Shown: positions 51,350 to 59,827, counted from the first letter of the stretch. The stretch: DNA of 64,000 bases from Halobacterium zhouii (GCF_021249405.1 NZ_CP089593.1:2418001-2482000), one strand, 5' to 3'. Notes: a model not told the origin generated them from the sequence alone. A program made the numbers and translations.

Positions 51350-51591
51350 GTTTACGCTGCGCTCGCGGCCCGAAGCGCCGCTCGCTCGGTAAAAGCTCGG
51401 CCAAAAGCACTCCTCCTTCGGTCCGTCCGTTTCACTCACTCCCCTCAGTCGTCGGCCTCTGCTCACTCGCTCACGGCACTTCGTGCCGCTCGCGCATTCC
51501 GAGGCGCGTAGCGCCTCGCGACGTTCCCAGAGTGAACCGCTTCGCTCGGGTTCTACCGAACCGCTCGCTCGCGGATGCTGGTGGCTGCCGG
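51350..51591 (+). repeat. Post-gene palindromic repeat element, copy B
   Basis: Begins just after the ahcY stop with a gcgctcgcggcc...cgctcgct symmetry. The core (51409-51591) is nearly identical to the reverse complement of 58406-58590: cactcctccttcggtcc, then cactcactcccctcagtcg, the palindromes cggca-cttcg-tgccg and gaggcgc-gta-gcgcctc, then gggttctaccgaaccg and ending gctggtggct. Only about a dozen differences are seen over ~183 bp, clustered near the distal end. It contains no gene. Confidence 0.85.
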
Positions 51592-51596
51592 TTGTT

Positions 51597-52019
51597 TCAC
51601 TCCTCGAAAACCGTAGAGACGCGCGCGTTCTCTTTGAGTCGGATGCCGCCGTCGGCGACGGTGAGCGGCATCGGGTCGAGCGTGGCCGTGTAGACACCGG
51701 GGTGGAAGGCGCCGCGGTGACGGAGTTCGTCGCGAGTCTGAACGCGGAGCGGGTCACCCTCGGTCAGGGACTCGTTGTACTCGAGGAGGTACGTACCGCC
51801 GTCGAGATTCCACCACTCGTAGTCGTCGTCCTCGTTGTGGAGCTCGGTGTCGACGGCGTCGATGTCCGTGGGCTCGAGTTCGCCGCCGCCGAAGTCCACG
51901 CGCCCTGGTTTCCGGGCCTCGTAGACGTCAGCGACCGTGAGGTCGAGGCCGCGCTCGTGTACCTGGGTGTCCTCGTGGACGATGCCCTCGACGCGCTCAG
52001 TGAGGTCGGAGGCAGTCAT
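51597..52019 (-). CDS. dUTPase/dCTP deaminase-like protein
   Basis: A 140-residue protein resembling the trimeric dUTPase/Dcd fold. Features include VHEDTQVHERGLDLTVADVY near the start, YLLEYNESLTEGDP (the conserved strand with Tyr and Glu), RDELRHRGAFHPGVYTATLD and a C-terminal LKENARVSTVFEE. The segment HPGVYTATLDPMPLTVADGG replaces the classical G-x-IDsdYrG motif, so activity on dUTP or dCTP is uncertain. Its stop lies 6 nt beyond the end of palindromic repeat copy B. ATG 52019. Confidence 0.65.
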   Translation of the reverse strand: MTASDLTERVEGIVHEDTQVHERGLDLTVADVYEARKPGRVDFGGGELEPTDIDAVDTELHNEDDDYEWWNLDGGTYLLEYNESLTEGDPLRVQTRDELRHRGAFHPGVYTATLDPMPLTVADGGIRLKENARVSTVFEE

Positions 52020-52063
52020 ACGCGGGCGCAGATACGGCCGGGCGCCGGAAAACCGTTGGCTGG

Positions 52064-52888
52064 CTAGTCGCTGCCGCGAACCGTGTGGCCGTACTTCAGA
52101 AGGGCGACGAACACCGTCCCGCCGACCGCGTTGCCGACCGTCGAGAGCGCGAGGAACCCAGCGTACTCGGCGAACGTGATGCTCGGCGAGACGAGCGCGC
52201 CGGCCAGCACCTCGACGTTCCCGGCGATGGAGTGCGGGAGGTGTGCGATGCCGATGCCGAACGTCACCAGCCAGACGAGGAAGATGCGCGCGAGCGTCTC
52301 CTGGGCGGCGGTGAGGAGCCACGAGAGCAATCCCATCATCCACCCCGCGAGGACGGCCCCGGCGAACAGGATCCACGCCCGGTGATCCACGAGATCTGTG
52401 GCGATGTCCGCGAACACCGCCGGGTCGACGGTGCCGTAGGCCGGGGCGAGGAACACCATCGCGACGGCAAATATCGACCCGCCGAGGATGTTCCCCGCGT
52501 ACACGAGCACCCACAGCCGACCGACCTGTCCGACGCTCGCCCGTCCGTCGATCGCCGGCAAACTGGCGCGCGTCGTGTGCTCCGTGAACAACTCCGAGCG
52601 ACCGCCGATGACGAAGATGAAGCCGACCGCGTACGCGTTGGCCAGGACGATGCGGGTCAGCGGCTCTCCCCACGCACCCCCGACGAGTGTCAACAGGACC
52701 GCCATGAAGAACGGCCCGAACCCGATGTCGAGTCCCGCCGACAGTCCGGACAGAAAGAGCCCGCTGGACCGCCGCTCGAGTTCCTCCAGTCCCTCCTCGA
52801 TCTCCTCGGCGAGAATCTCCTGTTTCGATTTCTGGCCACCCCCGGTGGATTCACCGCCGATGCGTTCGTTGAGTTCTTCTTTGGCCAC
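52064..52888 (-). CDS. Formate/nitrite transporter family protein (FNT-2)
   Basis: A 274-residue paralogue of the protein at 36882-37751, sharing LFLSGLSAGLDIGFGPFFMA, FVIGGRSELFTEHTTRASLP and GIAHLPHSIAGNVEVLAGAL. It has six hydrophobic helices, an N-terminal charged extension of ~38 residues (Lys/Glu-rich, EEIEEGLEELERRSSG) and a short cytoplasmic C-terminus. It is an FNT-type anion channel; substrate not assignable. The gene stands alone between the dUTPase-like gene (same strand, 44 nt) and the divergent hjc. Confidence 0.85.
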   Translation of the reverse strand: MAKEELNERIGGESTGGGQKSKQEILAEEIEEGLEELERRSSGLFLSGLSAGLDIGFGPFFMAVLLTLVGGAWGEPLTRIVLANAYAVGFIFVIGGRSELFTEHTTRASLPAIDGRASVGQVGRLWVLVYAGNILGGSIFAVAMVFLAPAYGTVDPAVFADIATDLVDHRAWILFAGAVLAGWMMGLLSWLLTAAQETLARIFLVWLVTFGIGIAHLPHSIAGNVEVLAGALVSPSITFAEYAGFLALSTVGNAVGGTVFVALLKYGHTVRGSD

Positions 52889-53169
52889 TACCCCAACAGT
52901 CTACGTGTTTGCGGAAAAGCGGCGCGGCAGTCTCCAGTTCGCCCTCGCGCACCCGGAACCGCATTCGAGCACCTGATGTTGCGCGCGTGACCCGCCGGCA
53001 GCTTCACTTCCACTGCGCTTGCGCGGCACTTAACACGCCGAAGAGCCGAGTCCACGTGTGACCGACGCGACGGACCACTGCCGGACGACTCGTCTGCCGA
53101 CTCCACGCTCGCGGCGACGCCGGCCTCGAGCGCACGCGGTGCGCGAACCCGCCAACGGATGGGGTAGCG

Positions 53170-53595
53170 ATGGCTAATTCGAACGCCAAGGGCGACCGCA
53201 GGGAGCGGGAACTCGTGAACGAACTCGACGACCGCGACTTTGCGGTGATGCGCGCGCCCGCCAGCGGCAGCGCCACGGACCGCGAACTCCCGGACGTGCT
53301 CGCGGGGAACGCCGACCGGTTCTACGCCATCGAGGCGAAATCCAGTTCGGGCGACCCGATCTACCTCACGGGCGAGGAGGTCGAGGCGCTCGTCTACTTC
53401 TCACGGAACTTCGGCGCGAAACCCCGCATCGGCGTGCGCTTCGACCGCGAGGGCTGGTACTTCTTCCACCCTGCGGACCTCCACGTCACAGACGGCGGGA
53501 ACTACCGCGTCAAGAAGGAGACGGCGCTCGCGGACGGTACGGACATGGAGGAACTCACCGGCGGGCCGGAGAAGGCGGACCTCGACGACTACTGA
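53170..53595 (+). CDS. hjc: Holliday junction resolvase Hjc
   Basis: A 141-residue nuclease that cuts four-way junctions at the end of recombination. Archaeal Hjc hallmarks: [18 protein letters not shown] (catalytic Glu), RELPDVLAG (Asp) and YAIEAKSSS (E-x-K), followed by [20 protein letters not shown]. The ATG at 53170 gives [12 protein letters not shown], the usual start. RadA, which makes the junctions, is encoded 12 kb away. It converges with the SWIM protein gene (29 nt between stops). Confidence 0.95.
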   Translation: MANSNAKGDRRERELVNELDDRDFAVMRAPASGSATDRELPDVLAGNADRFYAIEAKSSSGDPIYLTGEEVEALVYFSRNFGAKPRIGVRFDREGWYFFHPADLHVTDGGNYRVKKETALADGTDMEELTGGPEKADLDDY

Positions 53596-53624
53596 CCGGC
53601 GCCGCTACCTGCTCGGGCGTCGCG

Positions 53625-54230
53625 CTACTGGCCGGCGCGCCGGAGCCGGCCGCGAGGGAACGAGTACCGCTTCAGGTCGCCCGGCGAGACGTCGTCGGGT
53701 GACACGCCCCGGCGGAGCGGGTAGAGCACGTCCACGACGACGTCCTCGGGGTCGTAGCTCTGGTTCGAGAAGTGGTCCGCGACCGACCACCCGCGCTCGG
53801 GAATCCGGACCTCGTTCGCGCGGTCGTCGGTGCTCTCGACGACCACGAGCAGGCTATCCGTCTCGCGGTCCACGACCGTCTCACCCGTCCGGAGCGTACA
53901 CCGCCCACAGTAGACGGGGTCGGGGCTGTTCTCGGGCGCGAAGAACTGCCGGCCGCAGTCCGCGCAGGTGGCTTCGCGCTGGCCGGGCGCGGGAACGCGG
54001 CCTGCGGTCACCTCGATGGCGACCCGGCGAAGATGCTTGCAGCGCGTCCCCCGGTACTGGTGGTCCGGGCACGTACACCGCCCCTCCTCGAGGTCGACCG
54101 TGTACTCGTGTCCCGAGGGCGTCGACACCTCGTAGATACCGCCCCCGATGGCGGTGACCCGGATGGGCTCCTGGCGCGCGCGTCGGGCGCGCTCGTCGGT
54201 CGATCGATTGCGCGCTCCCGTCTCACTCAT
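53625..54230 (-). CDS. SWIM zinc-finger protein
   Basis: A 201-residue protein with a SWIM domain at about residues 27-72: GHEYTVDLEEGRCTCPDHQY followed by RGTRCKHLRRVAIEV (CxCx8CxH). A four-cysteine zinc ribbon is at about 89-112 (CADCGRQFF and YCGRC). A C-terminal ~85-residue part carries no motif known to me but contains VADHFSNQSYDPEDVVVDVL. SWIM domains in eukaryotes bind Rad51 paralogues; the position beside hjc invites a repair role, which is inference. Start ATG 54230. Confidence 0.78.
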   Translation of the reverse strand: MSETGARNRSTDERARRARQEPIRVTAIGGGIYEVSTPSGHEYTVDLEEGRCTCPDHQYRGTRCKHLRRVAIEVTAGRVPAPGQREATCADCGRQFFAPENSPDPVYCGRCTLRTGETVVDRETDSLLVVVESTDDRANEVRIPERGWSVADHFSNQSYDPEDVVVDVLYPLRRGVSPDDVSPGDLKRYSFPRGRLRRAGQ

Positions 54231-54424
54231 ACTCCACTGTACGCCCTCGAGCGCCCTAAAGACCCCAAATTCGGAAGATGCTTAAGGCCGAGAGGGCGTC
54301 GAAAACCTGCCGTAGAAGGCCTGAAGAGACGATCAGCTCTCGTCAACCTCCCCCGGCTATCACTCCGGCGAACGGCGGGTACGGCTTCGAAGCGCTTTTG
54401 CCCGGGCCGCGGAAATCCCGGGGT

Positions 54425-54625
54425 ATGTCCGAGTCGCTGTCCGCCCTCACCGAGGCGGGTATCGCCGTGGGTGCCGTGGCCGTCTTCGTCGCTATCCTCT
54501 CCGTCGCCGGCACGATGGGCGACAACGGCCTCACGGAGACGGGCGCGTTCACCGTCGTCGGCGGCATCGTCGCGTTCATCCTGCTGATGGCCGGCGTCGG
54601 CTACTGGATCTCTACGAAGGAGTGA
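54425..54625 (+). CDS. 66-aa two-helix membrane protein
   Basis: MSESLSALTEAGIAVGAVAV leads into two hydrophobic helices (IAVGAVAVFVAILSVAGTMG and TVVGGIVAFILLMAGVGYWI) separated by a short NGLTETG loop, ending STKE. It matches a widespread type of small haloarchaeal membrane protein of unknown function. ATG 54425; the upstream frame has no coding character. It converges with the DUF7344 gene (18 nt between stops). Confidence 0.6.
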   Translation: MSESLSALTEAGIAVGAVAVFVAILSVAGTMGDNGLTETGAFTVVGGIVAFILLMAGVGYWISTKE

Positions 54626-54643
54626 CTCCGGCTTCCGAACGCC

Positions 54644-55000
54644 TCACTCTGTTCTGTCGACGGAGCGGCCGTCTCTGAGACGCTCCAGGTCCGTCTGGTC
54701 CGTCCCCACCTGCTTCGTCTCGGGGTCGTACTCGATGACGCCGACCTCGGCCAACCGCGGCAGGTGAACGTGGTGGAGCGCAACCGCAACGTCGTCTGCT
54801 TCCTCCCGGCCATCCGGGGCGGCCTCACGGGTGGCGACTGCTTCAGCGAGTCGTTCGAACCGGACCGGGCCGTCTGCGTCCGCGAGAACGCCACAGACGA
54901 TCCGCCGCCGCTTCGCCGACAGCAACCTGTACCGTTCGGTGTCGCTCAGGTCTACTGTCGCGAGCAGTTCTTCGTAGTTCTCCAGTGTCGACGTGGACAT
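54644..55000 (-). CDS. DUF7344 winged-helix-like regulator
   Basis: A 118-residue paralogue of the protein at 45963-46313. Features are LSDTERYRLLSAKRRRIVCG (first helices), VRFERLAEAVATREAAPDGR, DDVAVALHHVHLPRLAEVGV and IEYDPETKQVGTDQTDL. The domain resembles a winged helix, with the 'HHVHLPRL' segment as the recognition-like part. It is probably a DNA-binding regulator of unknown target. A long AT-rich upstream region (ttctatataaaattatcatc on the plus strand, about 55062-55082) is a likely promoter for it. Confidence 0.72.
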   Translation of the reverse strand: MSTSTLENYEELLATVDLSDTERYRLLSAKRRRIVCGVLADADGPVRFERLAEAVATREAAPDGREEADDVAVALHHVHLPRLAEVGVIEYDPETKQVGTDQTDLERLRDGRSVDRTE

Positions 55001-55148
55001 AGTGCTTTGAGGGCAACCGACTCCCGAACTTCGTACGCGAAACGACCTTAGTACAGATAAATGTTCTATATAAAATTATCATCATGGATGGCTATAGAAC
55101 TCTTCTGGCGCCTGCTTTTCCACCTCGAGGCTCACTCCTTCGCTGCGC

Positions 55149-56234
55149 TCAGTCGTCGGCCTCGCTTTCCGCCCGTTCGTCGCTGTCCCGCCAATCTTCC
55201 AGTTCCTCGCCGTCGGCGTCGTCCAGTTTCGCCTCGTAGTACGACAGCGGGTGGCTGATAGCGTCACACAGGTCGTCCGGGTTCGTACAGTCCCCGTAGG
55301 CCTTCATCGTCGCACACGACGGCGCGGTGTACTCCGTCGGACTGGATTCGCCGCGGATGTGGTCGGTCTGGTAACGCGTCATCTCCTCGCCGAACCCCGG
55401 ATTCACGGAGTAAATTTCGACGATCTCGTCGGTCGTCAAGCCGACGTTCGCGAGGAACGCCGTGATGGCGAACCGGGAGTGATGGGGGAGATGTTCGCCG
55501 CGCTGCACCTGGTCGAGGAGGTGTTGCATGCACGGCGGGAACAGGTCCGGAACGACGGTGTCAATCTCCCGCGTGAGGTCCATGTCCGAGAGCACGTCAC
55601 GGATGGCGTTCGCCTCCGTCTCCAGTGGTTCCTCGATGCCCTCGGGCACCGACAGCGGCAGGTCCTCGGCGACGCGGTCCCGCACCGCCTGCTCGAGGAG
55701 CGCGTCGAGTTCGTTCTCCGTGACCGGGACGCGTCCCCCGTCCAGCGCGCGATTGACGAGTCGCCAGCCGTCCGCGCGCAGCGACGACGCCAACAGCAGG
55801 TACGTCGGCACGTCCACGTTGTACCCGCGGTCGGTCGCGTGGACGTGGTCCGTAAGGTCGAACTCGCGGAGCAACGCCGCACGCGAGAGACTCGCGTCAC
55901 TCCCGACGCTCTTGAGCTCCGTCTCGTCAGTCTCGTCCGTCGTGAATCGGTCGTGGGCTGCATCTGCCTCCGCGTCGGCGTACTTCCGCACGAGTACGTG
56001 TTCGTCGACGACGGAGACGAGCACGCGCGCAACCGGATAGGAGAGCAGTTCCACGCGGTCCGAGCGCGCGCGCTCGCCGATGTCGCCAGCGGTGAGCGCG
56101 CCGACCACGCGCTCTCGCGCGCGTTCGACGACGGCGTCGTCTTCCGCGACGACGCGTCCGAGGTCCACGCCGGCCTCCTGGACGGCCGCGCGGGACTCAC
56201 CGAGGAACGGATATCGAGCGTGGCGCGCGTTCAT
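55149..56234 (-). CDS. priL: DNA primase large subunit PriL
   Basis: Fe-S subunit of the archaeal/eukaryotic-type primase. The 361-residue product starts MNARHARYPFLGESRAAVQE and has four cluster cysteines in the C-terminal domain: LFPPCMQHLL, APSCATMKAYG and GDCTNPDDLCD. HSRFAITAFLANVGLT and EIYSVNPGFGEEMTRYQTDH are also family-specific. The final residues (ESEADD and stop) coincide with the repeat core ctcagtcgtcggcct found in intergenic elements. The priL start is divergent from the decarboxylase gene. The small subunit PriS is not in this window. Confidence 0.93.
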   Translation of the reverse strand: MNARHARYPFLGESRAAVQEAGVDLGRVVAEDDAVVERARERVVGALTAGDIGERARSDRVELLSYPVARVLVSVVDEHVLVRKYADAEADAAHDRFTTDETDETELKSVGSDASLSRAALLREFDLTDHVHATDRGYNVDVPTYLLLASSLRADGWRLVNRALDGGRVPVTENELDALLEQAVRDRVAEDLPLSVPEGIEEPLETEANAIRDVLSDMDLTREIDTVVPDLFPPCMQHLLDQVQRGEHLPHHSRFAITAFLANVGLTTDEIVEIYSVNPGFGEEMTRYQTDHIRGESSPTEYTAPSCATMKAYGDCTNPDDLCDAISHPLSYYEAKLDDADGEELEDWRDSDERAESEADD

Positions 56235-56323
56235 CGCTCGCACGTTTGCGAGCGGACGCCGATAAACGCCCCGGGTCTGCGCCGACCGAAGCGTTATCCC
56301 ACCTGGGCGCCGTCACGTCGCGT

Positions 56324-56923
56324 ATGTTCGCCCGCGGGTCCTGGAGGTACACGTACGCGCTCCCGCTCGCAGTCGTCGGGTTGGCGCTGCTCGGCCTCTC
56401 CTCACTGTGGGGGGTGCCGGTGCTCGCGCTCGCGGGGTTCGTGGTCTGGTTCCACCGCGACCCCGAGCGCACCACCCCGGTCGAGGCGGGCGTCGTCGCG
56501 CCAGCGGACGGCAAGGTGTCCGTGATCCGCGAGGAGGACGGCCGCGTGCGCGTCGGCGTGTTCATGAACGTCCACGACGTGCACGTCAACCGCGCACCGC
56601 TCGACGGCACCGTCGAAGCCGTCGACCACCGCGCCGGCGGCCACCGCCCCGCCTTCGACAAGGAGTCCGAACACAACGAGCGCGTCCGCGTCGAGTTCGA
56701 CGGCTTCGCGGTCGTGCTCATCGCGGGCGCGTTCGCCCGTCGCATCCACCCCTACGTCGAGTCGGGCGACACCGTTGCGCGCGGGGACCGGATCTCGCAC
56801 ATCTCCTTCGGGAGTCGCGCCGACGTCGTTCTGCCCGAGCGCTACGACCGCGCGGACGTACTCGTCGAGGACGGTGACTCGGTCACCGCGGGCGAAACCT
56901 GTCTCGCACAACGCGAGGCGTGA
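56324..56923 (+). CDS. asd: Archaetidylserine decarboxylase proenzyme
   Basis: Makes archaetidylethanolamine by decarboxylating archaetidylserine in membrane lipid synthesis. The 199-residue short (PSD-A type) enzyme has two N-terminal membrane helices (YALPLAVVGLALLGLSSLWG and VPVLALAGFVVWFHRDPERT). It also has APADGKVSVIREEDG, MNVHDVHVNRAPLDGTVE and HISFGSRADVVLP, where self-cleavage between Gly and Ser creates the pyruvoyl group. ATG 56324. It converges with the small Tat-exported protein gene downstream. Confidence 0.92.
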   Translation: MFARGSWRYTYALPLAVVGLALLGLSSLWGVPVLALAGFVVWFHRDPERTTPVEAGVVAPADGKVSVIREEDGRVRVGVFMNVHDVHVNRAPLDGTVEAVDHRAGGHRPAFDKESEHNERVRVEFDGFAVVLIAGAFARRIHPYVESGDTVARGDRISHISFGSRADVVLPERYDRADVLVEDGDSVTAGETCLAQREA

Positions 56924-56953
56924 GTGCTGGTCCGCGTCCCGTCACCGACGCGG

Positions 56954-57382
56954 TCACACGAACGTCACGCCGACGATACCCTCCGCGAGCTCGTCCGTCG
57001 ACCGGATCTCGCCCGTCTCGTAGGTCTGTCCGGGTTCGACGTCCGCAGACTCCGGGACGAAGAACAGCACGCGCTCGTTCGTGTTTCCGTACCGGATGAC
57101 GCGCGTCTCGTACCCCCGCCAGTAGCGGTCCACGAGAAACGCTTCTCCCTCCTGGATGGGCGTTTCGGGCGTGTAGTCGAGCGGGTTCGATACCACCTCG
57201 AAGCGCGCGTCCGGGTGGAAGTCACTGGCGTAGATCCGCGCCAGCGCGTCGGCTTCCTGTTCGGTCGAGGCGCCCCGAACGCCCGGCAGTCCGAACGCGA
57301 GCGCCGCGGCGGTGAGCGCACCCGCCTGCACGGCCGCTCGGCGGGACAGTGACGGACTGATGGTGTCGTCGTCTGGAGGCAT
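56954..57382 (-). CDS. Tat-exported protein of unknown function
   Basis: A 142-residue protein with a twin-arginine signal (SLSRRAAVQAGALTAAALAF, ending near GVRGAS). The small mature domain includes ARIYASDFHPDARFEVVSNP, TRVIRYGNTNERVLFFVPES and a final IVGVTFV, which look like beta strands of a compact sandwich. No metal or heme motif is present. The ATG at 57382 fixes the Tat signal; upstream frame extension lacks it. It is divergent from the HD protein gene (about 150 nt). Confidence 0.65.
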   Translation of the reverse strand: MPPDDDTISPSLSRRAAVQAGALTAAALAFGLPGVRGASTEQEADALARIYASDFHPDARFEVVSNPLDYTPETPIQEGEAFLVDRYWRGYETRVIRYGNTNERVLFFVPESADVEPGQTYETGEIRSTDELAEGIVGVTFV

Positions 57383-57533
57383 AGTGAACGCCCGGATTGA
57401 CGGGTCCGTCGCCGAAAGGCGTCGTGACGAGTTCGTGTGCCGGCGCGTGCAGGATGGCGTCCGGAACGTTGCCGGTGGGACGCTGCGCTGTCCGGGCGAG
57501 TAAACTTTGTACCGGGGCGCTAGACGCTGTGCC

Positions 57534-58211
57534 ATGACTCGACCCGACGACCCGGTGTTCGACCGGGTCGCAGACGAGATGGCGGCGCACCTCGCTGACG
57601 ACGGCACCGGCCACGACATGCACCACGTGTGGCGCGTCTGCCGCGTCGGCACGCGCATCGCGGAGGCGGAGGGCGCGGACTCACGAATCGTCGGCGTTGC
57701 TGCGCTCGTCCACGACCTTCACCGCGTGCGTGGCGACGACTTCACGCACCCCGAGGAGACCATCCCCGAGGTCCGCGACATCTTCGCCGCGGCAGACGTG
57801 CCCGAGGAACTCGTCGACCCGGCGTGCCACTGTGTGGCCGTCCACGAGGAGTACGGTTTCGAGGACGACCCGATGGCCGCCGAAACCGTGGAGGCCGAGG
57901 TACTCCAGGACGCCGACAATCTGGATGCCATCGGTGCCATCGGCGTCGCTCGCGCGTTCCAGTTCAGCGGCTCGCACGGCAACCTCCTCTGGGACCCCGA
58001 CCGCCCGTTCCCCGACGACGATGCCTACGAGAAGGAGGGTTTCGCCGACTCTGACCAGCCGGCCAGCACGCTTCACCACTTCCACTCGAAACTCCTCCGC
58101 CTCCACGAGAACATGAACACGGAGACCGGACGGGAGATTGCTGCGGAGCGCCACGCCTTCCTCGAGGAGTTCGTCGAGCGCTTCGAGGCGGAGTGGTACG
58201 GCTCGAAGTAG
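57534..58211 (+). CDS. HD-domain phosphohydrolase
   Basis: A 225-residue cytoplasmic metal-dependent phosphohydrolase. The HD motifs are GHDMHHVWRVCRVG (first His), ALVHDLHRVRG (HD), HCVAVHEEYGFED and LQDADNLDAIGAIGVARAF (last Asp), in the order of YedJ/YpgQ-type enzymes that hydrolyse nucleotides or similar phosphoesters. Substrate unknown. ATG 57534. A perfect 8-bp hairpin with a 3-nt loop begins three bases after the stop codon. Confidence 0.85.
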   Translation: MTRPDDPVFDRVADEMAAHLADDGTGHDMHHVWRVCRVGTRIAEAEGADSRIVGVAALVHDLHRVRGDDFTHPEETIPEVRDIFAAADVPEELVDPACHCVAVHEEYGFEDDPMAAETVEAEVLQDADNLDAIGAIGVARAFQFSGSHGNLLWDPDRPFPDDDAYEKEGFADSDQPASTLHHFHSKLLRLHENMNTETGREIAAERHAFLEEFVERFEAEWYGSK

Positions 58212-58213
58212 CT

Positions 58214-58232
58214 CGGTCGGTTTCACCGACCG
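58214..58232 (+). terminator. Hairpin directly after the HD gene
   Basis: cggtcggt-ttc-accgaccg forms a perfect 8-bp stem with a 3-nt loop, starting 3 nt after the TAG. Like other hairpins in this window it follows a stop codon and has a triloop. No T-tract follows. Confidence 0.5.
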
Positions 58233-58405
58233 AAACGCTTGCTCGGACTCACATAGTTGCGAACAGACGACGGTATCCGTTCTTCAGGCCGGGTCGTCGC
58301 GCTCCCGCCTCGGCCGACCTAGACAAGCAGTCAACGCATGACCGGGGTTGGTTCCGTCCTCCTATTTGAATCTACGCAGCCGGTAGTGGTCGGCAGTCGA
58401 ATTAG

Positions 58406-58640
58406 CCGGTAGCCACCAGCATTCGCGGGCCGAGCGGTTCGGTAGAACCCGAGGCACGCGATTCACTCTGGGAACGTCGCGAGGCGCTACGCGCCTCGGA
58501 ATGCGCGAGCGGCACGAAGTGCCGTGAGCGAGTGAGCAGAGGCCGACGACTGAGGGGAGTGAGTGAAACGAACGGACCGAAGGAGGAGTGTTTTTATCGT
58601 AGCTTTTGCCAGAGCGCGCCGTAGGCGCGCTCGCAGCAAA
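58406..58640 (-). repeat. Post-gene palindromic repeat element, copy C (inverted to copy B)
   Basis: The core 58406-58590 is a near-perfect reverse complement of 51409-51591. On the minus strand it follows the pcn stop: first a cgagcgcgcc-tac-ggcgcgctc palindrome and gctacgataaaaac, then cactcctccttcgg and the rest of the core. It fills most of the 435-nt gene-free stretch 58212-58646. The remaining 58233-58405 shows nothing recognisable. Confidence 0.85.
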
Positions 58641-58646
58641 AGGTAC

Positions 58647-59396
58647 CTAGTCGGACTGGATGCGCGGCGCGAGCATGTAGGTGACCCGGCCCTGGGCCTC
58701 CGCAATATCGAAGTGGAGCTTGACGGGGAACTCCTCGCCGAGGTCGAGTTCGACTTCGGCGTCCTTCGGGATGGCCTTGTTCATGTCCTTGAGGTAGTCG
58801 AGGCTGAACAGGCTGTTGGCGGGGCTGACGTCGAGGTCGATGAGGTCGTCGCGGCCGAGTTCGAGGTGGACGTCGTCGGTATCGCCTTCGGCCTCGACGT
58901 AGAACTCCTCGGCGTCGGTGTCGACGCCGAGCGCGATGTGGTCCGAGACCATGTCGGCGGCGCGGACGGCGCGGTCGAGGTCGGCGCCTTCGAGGACGAC
59001 GTGCGCGGAGAGGTCGTCGCCGAGGTCGGGAATCTCGGGTTCCTGGCGGATGGAGTCGGGGTCGATGAGCGCGAGCGTGTACTCGAGGCCCTCGATCTGG
59101 ATGTGGAGTTTGCGGGTCTCCTCGTCGAGTTCGAGCTGGACGAGCTGGCCGGCGTCGGCCATCCCGGCGATGTCCTCGAGTCGGGAGAGATTGACGCCGA
59201 TGACGCCGCCGTCGGCCTCGTAGGATTCGAACGCAGCAGCTCCGAGGTCGAGTTCGACCATGCCGACGTTCGCGGGGTCGACGGCGAGAATGGAGATGCC
59301 GTCCTCGTCGAGGTGGATCTTGCATTCGTCCACCAGAACGCTCACGGAGTCGAGTGCGGTCCGGAGCGTGTCGGCGTCTACAATCGCCTTGAACAT
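58647..59396 (-). CDS. pcn: DNA polymerase sliding clamp (PCNA)
   Basis: Trimeric ring clamp that holds DNA polymerase and other replication proteins on DNA. The 249-residue product starts [20 protein letters not shown] and has [20 protein letters not shown]. The interdomain region includes [20 protein letters not shown], and the C-terminal [20 protein letters not shown] and [10 protein letters not shown] are diagnostic. The surface is acidic, as in haloarchaea. A TATA-like box sits about 30 nt upstream of the ATG. A palindromic repeat begins directly after the stop. Confidence 0.97.
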   Translation of the reverse strand: MFKAIVDADTLRTALDSVSVLVDECKIHLDEDGISILAVDPANVGMVELDLGAAAFESYEADGGVIGVNLSRLEDIAGMADAGQLVQLELDEETRKLHIQIEGLEYTLALIDPDSIRQEPEIPDLGDDLSAHVVLEGADLDRAVRAADMVSDHIALGVDTDAEEFYVEAEGDTDDVHLELGRDDLIDLDVSPANSLFSLDYLKDMNKAIPKDAEVELDLGEEFPVKLHFDIAEAQGRVTYMLAPRIQSD

Positions 59397-59421
59397 GTTG
59401 CCAATCGCTACGAAATCCGGG

Positions 59422-59429
59422 AATAAAAA
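59422..59429 (-). promoter_or_regulatory. Candidate TATA box of pcn
   Basis: Minus-strand tttttatt centred ~29 nt before the pcn ATG, the spacing for a leaderless archaeal transcript. Confidence 0.5.
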
Positions 59430-59827
59430 CCCCTGCGGTACGCGTGCGCGCGAGCCGGCTTGGCGTGGACGCCTTCGTCCGGTGGTTCTCGACGGGCGGG
59501 TTCGTGTCCTCGACTGGTGACTGCCAGCGGCAATCGCAGCGTTTTGGTGGGCTGTTTGGGCCAGTTTGGTGCGCGCGGTCTGATGCGGGAGTTTGGTGTG
59601 ATCAGTCTAGTGTGGCCAGTTAGTGTAGACGGTCTAGCGGGGGTAGTTTGTCGCGCGCAACCGGAGACCGCCTGGTGGGAGGTTCGACAGCAAGGTTGCA
59701 GGCTGGTTACCGCGTGGGGTCCCCGAAGCACCCGGGTTAATTGGGCTTAATTGGGGTTCTCGAGCCCGAAAGCCGGGTTGAGGACTTCCCCCTTTTAGGA
59801 GGTGGTGGGACGTGGAGGTCGAGTGCA
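59430..59827. other. Gene-free region with repeated gtttgg motifs
   Basis: This ~400-nt stretch between pcn and the DUF4382 lipoprotein has no frame with coding character. It is richer in T and G on the plus strand than its surroundings and contains several gtttgg copies (near 59541, 59554, 59564, 59591). Three gtct(a/g)-(g/t)(t/c)g variants and two ttaattggg(g/c)tt copies (near 59740-59755) are also present. It could hold a promoter, an unrecognised small RNA or a decayed gene. Confidence 0.4.
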
